NCBI GenBank assembly: GCA_005019695.1
Contig: RXID01014217.1
Location: 1,674,001-1,738,000, forward strand
Reading direction: 5' to 3'
DNA from: Trichopus zeylanicus subsp. travancoricus
Taxonomy: Eukaryota; Streptophyta; Magnoliopsida; Dioscoreales; Dioscoreaceae
DNA: 64,000 nt
The notes beneath the pieces are model-generated. The model was not told the origin of the DNA, ran no database searches, and worked only from the letters and a program-made list of their open reading frames with translations. Both the position numbers and the translations under genes were made by a program. Below, one piece after another: positions 55,180 to 64,000 of the stretch. Positions within the stretch are counted from its first letter, which is position 1. Each line of letters begins with the position of its first letter.

Positions 55180-56640
55180 CAAAAAAATAAATTAATTTCT
55201 AGTTTTGCAGGTTATAGTCAGAAAATTGCTCTCATATCTGATTGTTGGAGTGGTAATTATGGTGTTTTTTATATTTGCATTACTGCTCATTATATTGACG
55301 ATTCATGGATGTTACATAAATGAATTATTAGTTTTAAACTTTTAGAGTATCCTCATAATGTAGCTAACATTGCCATGCTATTGTTCAAACTATTTTTGAG
55401 TATAATATTCAAGATAAAATATTTAGTATTATTTTAGATAATGCTAATAATAATAATGTTGTTGTTGATTTGCTTAAACATCAAGTGCCTATTTTATCGG
55501 ATAGTAGATTATTTCATATTTGTTGCACATGTCATATATTTAATTTAATTGTTCAAGATGGACTTAAACTTGGAAATGTATATTTGAAATTGAAAAACTT
55601 AGAAATTTATGCAAATATTTTAGATATACTCCTAGTCGTACTCAAAATTTTAAAGCTTTATGTAGGTGATTTCAAAAACCACACAAAAAAATTTTTTTTG
55701 GTACTGAAAATAGGTGGAATACTACTTATACATTGTTAAAATCTTATCATGATTATAAAGAGGTACATACTCTTTTTTGTGCATATTATATGAGTGATTG
55801 TCTATTGACTGATACAACTTGGATGGTATGTAAATTATTTATATCATTATTAAAAATATTTTTATATTACAACTAAAACTCTTTCAAGTAGTTATTATCC
55901 TACAACTTGTTTGATATTTAATGAACTTATGCTTATTTCTTCTATTTTAAAGAAATATAGATCACTTTCTAAATTTACAAAAGTTGTTCCTCCAACAGAC
56001 GCAAAGTTTGGAAAATATTTTGAAACTATTAATAGTATATTTTCCCTCACTACCATATTAGATTCACAAGTTGAACTTTTAGGCTTTGAAATGATAGTTG
56101 ATGAGTATTATGATAATATGTATTTTTCTATATATGTAGCAAGATATAAACAATATGTTAAGAAATTATTGTATGATATGTATAATATTTATCAAACACG
56201 ATATGGTAACTCATCTCATTCTGCTCCATCAGAACATGCCATAGACCATTCCAAATCAAAATTTTATATGTTTTCTATTTTGCAGTAAAAGAAACAAAAA
56301 TAAATTTTGACTTCTTCCTCATATAATGAAATGGCTTTATATGAAAGCCAAAGTATAGACTTTTTGACTGATGAAAATGCTAAAAAATTTGATATATTAT
56401 CATCATGGAAAGCATATGCAAGTAGACATCCAGTGCTTTCCATCATGACCCATGATTTATTAACTGTTCCAATATGCATAGTTGCATTAGAATCTTTTTT
56501 CAATGCAAAAAAAAAAGAGTATTAAATGATAAGAGAATCCGATTAACACCTGAAGCTTTAGAGGTATATATATGCATGAAAAATTGGTATGATGTTAAAA
56601 AATGAATCCAAGGATTTAATGAAAGTTCAACTAATGAGGA
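55180..56640 (+). pseudogene. hAT transposase catalytic and dimerisation regions
   Basis: Pieces in order: ALISDCWSGNYGVFYICITA with HYIDDSWMLHK (about 55230-55325), CCTCHIFNLIVQDGLKL (about 55520), IFNELMLISSILKKY (about 55911), DAKFGKYFETINSIFSLTTILD (about 56000), then the C-terminal dimerisation block SSWKAYASRHPVLSIM, DLLTVPICIVALESFF (56400-56500). Stops and frameshifts separate them. This is the order of Ac/Tag1-like RNase H-fold transposases. Confidence 0.82.
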
Positions 56641-57092
56641 GATTCAAGAAATTGAGAAGACAGAATATACTAATTTTGATGGTTTAGCATGAATTTTGAA
56701 GAATTATAATAGTAAGTTAGAAATATACAAGCATATATTATTATATTTTAAATTATTTTTTATATTTTTGTTGAAGTATCTTACTAACTTGAGCATTAGA
56801 GTGAAATCGCCGAGTGTGACCTCTCGCCTTGATTTTTATTTTTTTAAAAATTTTTTAATTTCAAATTTTTAAAATTTTTATGAATATTATTTTTTAGTTT
56901 CTTTATTTTAAATTTTTTTAAGGTATTTGTAAAATTTTTTTCAAAATCTTTATTATCAAGATATTTCAAATATAGGTAAGCATCATACTCATAAATTAAT
57001 TTAAATATGATTAATTTTTATGAATATTATTTTATATTTTTATTTTTTTTAGATTTTTAGATATTTACAAATTTTTTTTTAAAAAAATCTTC

Positions 57093-57160
57093 CTAACCAA
57101 GATTTGAACCCATGTCCTTTGAATGAAAAGTAGAAAACTTAACCAACTAAACTATAATTT
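57093..57160 (-). other. tRNA-like stretch inside the hAT element
   Basis: On - it reads TAGTTTAGTTGGTTAAG (A-box region) and GGGTTCAAATCTTGG (B-box) about 30 bases later. The acceptor stem is not convincing. It lies in the AT-rich 3' part of the hAT element and resembles in layout the piece at 47139-47198. Confidence 0.45.
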
Positions 57161-57408
57161 ATTAATGATTTTTTATGATTTATATTTTTTTATTTATATA
57201 TTAAAAAAAAGGCCTAGGCACGGCACAACCCATAGACCTAGGGGCCATGGGCCATGCCTAATGCCCTAAAAATCTCACGGACCGTGTCAGGCACGACCCG
57301 GACCGTGTCAGACACGACCCGTTACTATGTTGGGCTATACTAAACACGGCCCAAAATAGTTTTGGTAGCTCGATCAAATGGGCCGACACGCCCAATTTGA
57401 CATCTCTA

Positions 57409-59740
57409 TCCCCTTTGCTCTTTCTTCAGGTACTTTTTCCCTTTTTGACTTGCATTACTATGAGTCCTTATTTAGAAGCCGAAGAACTAGATTTTATGCC
57501 TCTCAAGCTTAGATCCAAGCAGTAGATGACTTATTTTTAGGCTCAAATAATCTTATTGCATGACTCTGAAATATCATAGCCCATAGGAGGCCCTATCTTT
57601 GAGGTCTAAATACATTGTGAGGCTCAGCAAATTGTTGAATCTCTTCCTCTAGGATACAATTCCTTCACTTGGTAACTTGATTTTCTTTAATTTGGATAGG
57701 TAGTTTGAGTCCTCCTTTAGTTTGAATTTGGTTGACTGACCTGACTCTTCAAGAGAAGAAGATTGAACACTTGGTTCAAATACTTCAATTTTTCAAATGG
57801 GGTTGAGATCAACATGTAGGGTTCAAAGCAAGATAGCTCCACCCTCAATGACCAGTTTGGACACATCTTTATGACCTATTGGAAGATGTTTAAAGAGGGA
57901 CTCAGGTACCCTGTGGATAAGCTTACCTCTGGAATGCTAGCCGACCTTAGCCTTGCCTTAGATCAGCTTGTCTCAAATATGATGAGATTCATCATCGCAT
58001 TTTGAGCTTTGGCTATTGCAAAGGGCTTCAAGGATAGGATGCCAATTGTTCAAGATAGACCCCTCTTTGATCCACTTCTCAAAGGATCACCTGGTGTAAG
58101 TCTTTTCTTGGGACGATAGTGGACTTCAAAGTAGCTGGGAGAAACCATCCGAGTGTCACAAGGCACTTGAGGTGTCACCTAAATCTTGCTAGTTCTTGGT
58201 TTCCTAGGCTACTGAGACACGAAAGACTCCATTTGCCCTGAGGTGGTTTAGAAAGGAAAAGCTTGATTCCCTTGAGCTTTCTATAGCTAGAGACTCGGGT
58301 ATGCTCTAGGTTCTTAATCTTAGAAAAATAAATTTTTGGATGCTCAATAAGAGTTTTAACTGAGTGTTACCTTTATTTTTCTTGCAGGTCTTAGTAGGAT
58401 ATCATTTATGAACTAAGCCCTCCAATTGTAGGCTAGCATGCCCAAAGCTACTGCACCTTAGCCAGCTTGAAAGCCTAAGAAAATCGAGGAGGATGTTGAG
58501 GGCCCTTCCAAACCAGCAGCTTCGGTGGGGAAAGAGAAGAAGAAGAGGTCCCAAACTAGGGGGCAAGAGCTGTAGCTTCACTATTCTAGGGAGCAAGAAG
58601 AAAAAGAAGAAGAAGAAGGAGAAGAGAAGAAGTTTGAGTCCTTCTACTATTGTTGTGACCAAACTCCTTGAGGGACCCACAAGCTAGCCCCCGAAGCTGA
58701 GCCACCACATGAGGTGGTGGATGTTCCTTCTTCATTATCTCCCTTCCTGATGTCCTAAGGCATGACTCTTAGTCCTCAGAAGTTGTGATGCCATTGAAAG
58801 GGATTGCTAAAGAAGAGGACAATTCTAAGGGGGCATTCGATTTGAATTCAAGGATCTCTTGGATGCCTTACAAGGAACTCTTCCCTAGTGAAGTGAATAC
58901 TTCTTGTGATGCAAGTACAATGCCTTGCTTGTTGTTATTAGATTTAGATTGCTTATGAAAATGCCAACTTTTGACTCCTCTTGCAGATGGCAGACTACTT
59001 CCTCCATGTGGAGATGCACTTCCTTGAGACAAAAGAGGAAGCATCCTCTTACCAAAAGAAACTCGCCACCATCAAGGCCAAAGCCAAAGCTTTGTAGTTG
59101 GAGTTGGACTTACTTTGGCTTGAGCTCACTTTTGAGCCTAAGACTAAATTGAAAGCTATGCAAGAAAAATATTTGGTCAAAGCAAAGAAGAAGGAGGCTA
59201 AAGAGGAGAAGAAGAAAGCCAAGGAGGAGCAAGTGAAGGCCAAGGGGGGATGAGACTTAACTCATCTAGAAAATAAAAGGCTTTTGAAGTCATAAGCTGC
59301 TGATGTCCTTAAGGCACAAGAAGATGACATCAATACTTATTGAGGGAGCCAAGAATATGAGCTCCTTATTCAAGACACTCAAGCTCTCATGATTCAAGAG
59401 TTCAAGGAGTTTGAGGAGTACCTAATGGAGGTTGGCCATCTTAACACTAAAGTCTTCAAGGATGGATATCTAACTTATTGAGATACAGTGATCCGTAGCT
59501 TGGCAAGAGCCAACTTTGATCCTCAAGGGCTGCAGATTGAGCCATATGATGTGGATCAAATAGAGTTGATGCATTTGGAGTATGGGGAGGTCATCAACCC
59601 ATCACAAGGTGAGGACATTGAAGCTTTGGCCAAAGCCCCTGCCAGCTATAGCTTAGATTACTCCATCCACTCCTTCAAGGGTGAAGGTGGTTCGATGAAG
59701 CTTCCAACCCACCAAAATGGGTGTAGGATAGTTTGAATCT
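57409..59740 (+). pseudogene. Antisense ORF of Tat copy C
   Basis: Blocks in order: EAEELDFMPLKLRSKQ (about 57479); YWKMFKEGLRYPVDKLT and ADLSLALDQLVSNMMRFI (57870-57996), the N-terminal pattern of the 'putative gypsy type transposon' family; a Lys-rich low-complexity piece (58500-58690); a coiled-coil piece around 58987-59250 (MADYFLHVEMHFLETKEEAS); and ARANFDPQGLQIEPYDVDQI (59500-59560). The last corresponds to NPKDLQFELYND in copy A. Stops separate the blocks. It runs opposite to the copy C pol. Confidence 0.7.
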
Positions 59741-60206
59741 CTTTTTGTAGCCTGAACTTGGGCATTTTGATGTAATAGCATTATCCTTGTTAATGATGAA
59801 TTTCAATAATGGAAAGGTAGTTTTCCTTTAAACCATTTCTTCATAAGTGTTAGCTCAATGAGTTGGGCTATTAATCTCAAATAGGCAAGTTAAGTAATTA
59901 AGTTATTATGCATGGCTAACCTAAAAAAGCATTTAAAACTAGCTTGCACATTTGATTTATGAGAGAACCTCAAGTATGAGCTTAGAATAGTTAGAAGTCT
60001 AAATTCACATTTGACTAATGAGGCAAGCCATATTAAAAGATCCCTCAATAACCAAGTTGTGAGGCTCGGCTAAATCAACCCATGCATCAAGCATTTTAGC
60101 TTGGAATTGGATTCTGATAGTTTGAGTAATTTTTATTTTTTGAAATTGGAGCTGAGCTCCCATACTGGATAAAGGAGCTATAACTCAGTATTTGAACCCA
60201 TGGTTT

Positions 60207-60958
60207 TATGCTTCGTACGAGGTTGAGATATCGCACTCAGCATAGAGCCAAGTTCTTATGCATCGGGTGGACCAAGGTCCTTGCGCTTGGTGTGAAACCT
60301 AGGTCTTATGCCTTGGATGGATTGAGGCCTTTGTGCCTTGCTTGTAGCCAAGATTTTTTGCCTTGGGTGAACCGGGGTCTTTGTGCCCAATATATAGATG
60401 AGGTCTTCTACCTTAAGTAGACCGAGGTCTTCTATCTCAAATGGACCAAGGTCTTTATGCTTGGCATATATAGCTGAGGTCTTCTACCATTGGTGGACTG
60501 AGATCTTTGTGCCTAGTGTAAAGCCAAGGTCTTTTGCCTCTGGTGGACTGAGGTCTTCATTCTTGGCATATAGCCGAGGTCTTCTACCTCAGATGGACCA
60601 AAGTCTTTGTGCTTTGTGTATAGCCTAAGTCTTCTACCTTGGGGGAATTGAGATCTTTGTGTCTAACATATAGCTGAGGTCTTTTACCTCAGGTGGACCG
60701 AGGTTCTTGATCCTTGCATATAGTCATGGTCTTCTACTTCAGGTGGACTGAGGTCTTTGTGCCTAGCTTATAGCTGAGGTATTCTGCCTCGGTAGACTAA
60801 GGTCTTCTATCTTAGGTGGACCAAGGTCTTTATGCTTGACGTATAGCCAAGATCTTTTGTCTCATGTGGACCGAGGTCTTTTACCTTAGGTTGATTGAGG
60901 TATTTGCGCTTGGCATATAGCTGAGGTCTTTTGCCTGGGGTGGACTGAGGTCTTTTGG
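60207..60958 (+). repeat. Minisatellite between antisense ORF and pol, Tat copy C
   Basis: About 14 imperfect units of roughly 50 bp, each of two half-units, such as GGTGGACCGAGGTCTTTGTG then CTTGGCATATAGCCGAGGTC. It is related to the block of copy A on the opposite strand (CCGAGGCAAAAGACCT words). ORFs 60208-60420 and 60398-60628 only translate the repeat. Confidence 0.85.
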
Positions 60959-61049
60959 TTATTTTTTTAATAGATTCTTGAAGCATAAATTTTCTTGCAA
61001 AGCATAAACTTTCTAGGGAGATAAATGAGATATAATCTATTTTAGAGAT

Positions 61050-63999
61050 AGAACCTTCTAAGGTTCTAAGGTTATTTACATGCCATGTTCTCAGAAGCAA
61101 TTTGCTATCTGAGTGCTTGATCATGAAGGTTCCTGCTCCTATGGTTTGAGAGATCTTGAATGGGCTTACCTAGTTTAGAAAGAACTTCCCTAAAGCTCAG
61201 TCGATGAGTTTGGCTTGGCAAAGGATCTAGTCTCCTTGTTGTACTTCTTGGCTACGAACTCAGACATTATAGTACTATGCCACCTACCATTGATACTTGG
61301 TGATCCTAGTGTAAGCCATCTCCTAGACTTCCAAGATGTGGTCTTTTTTAGCTTGATTGTTTGCCTCATTTACCTCATATAACATCTTTTGAGATGTGGG
61401 GAAGTAAGCCCAATCTCCATAGGGATGACTACCTTGACCCCATAAGAGAGCATATAGAGTGACTCTTCAATTGTCGTTTGAGGTGTAGTCTAGTAAAACC
61501 ACAAGATATGTGCTATCACTTCAACCAAAGTGCCTTTTGCCTTCTCGAGATGTTGTTTTATCCCTATAAGTAAGGTTTAGTTTGTTATCTTGGCCAAGCC
61601 ATTAGCTTGGGGGTGTGCCACTGAGGTGATCCTTTATTCAATATGAAGGCTAGTGCAATACTCCTTGAACCTTAAGCTATTAAATTACTTCCCATTATCA
61701 GTAACTAGTATAGTTTGAATGTGCAGATCACATTTTGCTAGAGAAACTCCTGAATTTTCTCCTTGGTGATCTAAGTGAGTGGTTTGGCTTTTAACCAATT
61801 GGTAAAATAGTCAATGGCAAACAATCAAAAACTTTCTTTCTTTGCCCTAAGGCCATTGGAAAAGGTTCCAAGATTTCCATCCCTCATTGGTCGAAGGGCC
61901 ACACTATTTTACTTTATTGGAGTCAAACTACAAGGTTGCGGTATGCGAAGGTATGTCTTTGGCAATGTTCACATTTGGATATAAGCTCAGATACCTTTGC
62001 TACCATATTAAGCCAATAATATCCTTACTTGAGTAGCTTGTGTGCAAGTGCCAGTCCTCCACCATGGCTCCCACATATCTGCTCATGGACTTCACAAAGG
62101 ATATAATCAACTTCCTCAAGTCTTAGACAATAAAGAAGTTGTCATGTGAATGATCTTTTATGTAGAATCCTACCCACCAAGTTGAAGTTCAGTGCTAGAT
62201 TCTTGATCGTTGAGCCTCTTTTGGTTCCTCCAGAAGTTGCCCCTTTTCAAGATATGTGATGATGTGGTCTATCAAACTAGGCTTTGAGTCCTTTGCATTT
62301 ATCTTGGCAGCCTCATAACAGCTTAGTTGTTGAAGATTTTTCACAAAAATTTGTATTGACATTGAATTTGAAGAAGCTAAAGCCAACCATGATAGAGTGT
62401 TTGCCTCGTATTTCTACCTAGTCCATTCTTGCAATGAGCTTTTGTGCGTCGATCAGTTATTGTGCCATAATTGCATCTTTTGCTTCATACTTTCTTGTAA
62501 CTCACAAACACACAAGTGGAGAGTTACATAATACCTTAAGCTTTTTAGCTACCACCACTAGTGCCACAAGCAATCTGAGGAGAAAAGCCTTGTATTTTAT
62601 AGCATTATTTGAAGCATCAAATTCTAACTAAAATAAGTACTCGGTTACCCTTCCATCCCAGTTCTAAAGGATAGCTTTGACACCATAGCAAAACTTGCAA
62701 GATGAGCCACCAACTTGAACCTCCCATGGTTCGGATTCCAATTTGGCCGAGTATGACATGGTCCCCACCATGAAGTCTACAAAAGCCTGTGCTTTGATAG
62801 TTTTCTGAGTGTCAAAAGTTACCTCAAATTGGCTAATATGATGGACCATTTGAGCAACTTTCTTGAAGTTTCAAGCTTTTATAGTGTTCACTGAAGTGGG
62901 AGATCTAAGCAACATGATTAGATGTGCTTGGAAGTATGGGCAGAGCTTTCAAGTTGCTAGCACTATAGTATATGCAAGCTTCTCAAGGGGATGGTATCGA
63001 CTCTCTACTACCACCCCCCCCCCCCCCCCCCCCCCCCCCCCCACCCCCCCCCCCCCCCTCCCCCCTAAGCATATGGCTCACATAGTAGATGGGGTGCTTC
63101 TTTCCATCTCAGTTATTTATTAACACTGAACTCACTACTTGATTCACGGTTGCTTTATAGTGGAAGAGTACCTCATTTGGCTCAAGTGACACCAATAAAG
63201 GAGGTTTGGCTAAGTACATTTTAAGGTCTTTGAAAGTTTGGTCACATTTCTCTATCCATTCAAACCCCAAACTTCACTTGAGTGCTTTAAAGAGAGGTAA
63301 ACACTTCTTACCTGACCTGGATAAGAAGCAATTGAGTATTGCCAACCAACCCATGAGTCTCTATATTTACTTGATTGAGCTTGGAGGCTCCATTTTCATC
63401 ATTGATTCAATCTTTTTGGGGTTAGCCTCCATTCCCTGCTCTAAGATGAGGTAGCCGAGGATTTTCCTAAACTCATGCCAAGGCACACTTCTCCATATTC
63501 AACTTGATTCTAAACTTTTGAAGTATGTTGAAAGTTTCTTCAAAAACCTTCAAATGTCCTTCAATGTGGATGCTTTTCACTAATCTATCATTGACATATG
63601 CTTTAATATTTTTTCCAAGATGAGCCATAAAGACCATATTCACCATCCTTTGGTACGTCACCCCTACATTTTTGAGCCTAAAAGGTATTGCGAGGTAGCA
63701 GAATATACCTTGGTTTGTGATGAAAGCTATTTTCTCTTCATCCTTAGGGTGCATTAGAATCAGATGATAGCCTAAGAATACATCCAATAAGCTCAAGAGT
63801 TGGTGGTTCGAGGGAAAATCCACAAGTCGATCTATGTTAGATAAAGGATAACTATCCTTTGGGCAAGCTTTGTTTAAGTTGATGAAGTTGACACACATTC
63901 TCTACTTGCCATTGTCCTATTTCACCATCACCATATTTGCCAACCACTCAAGGTAATGGACCTTTCTAATGAATCTTGCATTAAGAAGTTTGTTTCCTC
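61050..63999 (-). pseudogene. pol of Tat gypsy copy C (RT, RNase H, integrase), partial
   Basis: It runs off the window. RT (63473-63999): MCVNFINLNKACPKDSYPL, DEEKIAFITNQGIFCYLAIP, and YVNDRLVKS where the family has YVDDMLVKS, so the second catalytic Asp has become Asn. RNase H (62664-62870): PWEVQVGGSSCKFCYG where PWxVxVDGSS is usual, so the first catalytic Asp is Gly. The connecting piece 62195-62386 and decayed integrase continue to about 61090, with the C-terminal end HSDSKLLLRTWHVNNLR. Stops are frequent. The lineage is Tat (gag-pol with NKACPKDSYPLP-type RT). Confidence 0.8.
63011..63066 (+). repeat. Poly-C tract
   Basis: Runs of 29, 15 and 6 C separated by single A or T (63014-63042, 63044-63058, 63060-63065) inside the decayed pol of Tat copy C. 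The ORF 62863-63123 that translates it as poly-Pro is not a gene. Confidence 0.9.
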
Positions 64000-64000
64000 T

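Larger units (their letters stand above)
53836..57408 (+). mobile_element. hAT-superfamily DNA transposon, decayed
   Basis: Ends TAGTGGTGTAAAAAA (53836 on) and the inverse TAGAGATGTCAAATT (complement ending 57408) are imperfect terminal inverted repeats. Both subterminal regions (53850-54030 and 57210-57390) are rich in GGGCC, GGCACG and CGTGCC words, characteristic of plant hAT elements. The interior encodes a BED finger and hAT transposase pieces on +. The 8-base flanks (GTTCATTT, TCCCCTTT) match only partly, so the target duplication is doubtful. The transposase is broken. Confidence 0.8.

Noticed and set aside
57093..57160. Functional tRNA gene
   Set aside because: Box A and B like motifs are present, but a paired acceptor stem and proper anticodon arm could not be drawn.
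62863..63123. Proline-rich ORF (poly-Pro stretch)
   Set aside because: It is the translation of the poly-C tract inside decayed retroelement pol on the opposite strand.

Overview
The window is nuclear DNA of a flowering plant. The only intact host gene is GC-rich, intronless and plant-specific (a chloroplast rubredoxin). Almost everything else is nested plant transposable elements (SIRE/Maximus and Tork copia, Tat-type gypsy, TRIM, CACTA, hAT) plus an endogenous badnavirus. The codon use of the host gene and the element mix suggest a monocot, possibly a palm; that is inference.

Layout. 1-7007: decayed SIRE/Maximus copia element on the + strand; a tandem TRIM (three LTRs, two internal domains) sits inside its 5' LTR, and an envelope-like ORF remnant follows pol. 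7010-8471: 3' fragment of a Tat gypsy element. 9168-9743: intact rubredoxin gene, the only confident functional protein gene. 9744-11089: unrecognised, more GC-rich DNA. 11090-17830: one integrated badnavirus genome equivalent bounded by a 108-bp direct repeat, with TATA box, tRNA-Met primer site, ORF1, and a polyprotein (movement, capsid with two zinc motifs, protease, RT, RNase H) broken by stops and one frameshift. 18546-23222: Tork copia element on the - strand with paired 389-bp LTRs.

24374-39484 (- strand): a plant aspartic proteinase (phytepsin type, with saposin-like insert) pseudogene, visible only as short exon pieces. It was torn apart by a Tat gypsy element (25352-34031), which itself carries a four-LTR TRIM array in its 3' LTR, and by a second Tork copia element (34304-38223, perfect GATGAG target duplication). 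About 39.5-46.5 kb: second Tat gypsy copy (pol on -, antisense ORF on +). 46.9-51.5 kb: a small inverted-ended element and two oppositely oriented CACTA remnants. 51.6-53.8 kb: mostly unrecognised, with a possible lectin-receptor remnant. 53836-57408: hAT element with BED finger and decayed transposase. 57.4-64.0 kb: third Tat gypsy copy, running off the window.

The three larger Tat copies share one architecture: pol on one strand, a coiled-coil ORF on the opposite strand near the 3' LTR, and a different tandem-repeat block between them. Apart from the rubredoxin gene, nothing here looks able to make a full-length protein. Element boundaries, where given, come from matching LTR or TIR ends, PBS/PPT signals and target duplications read by eye.
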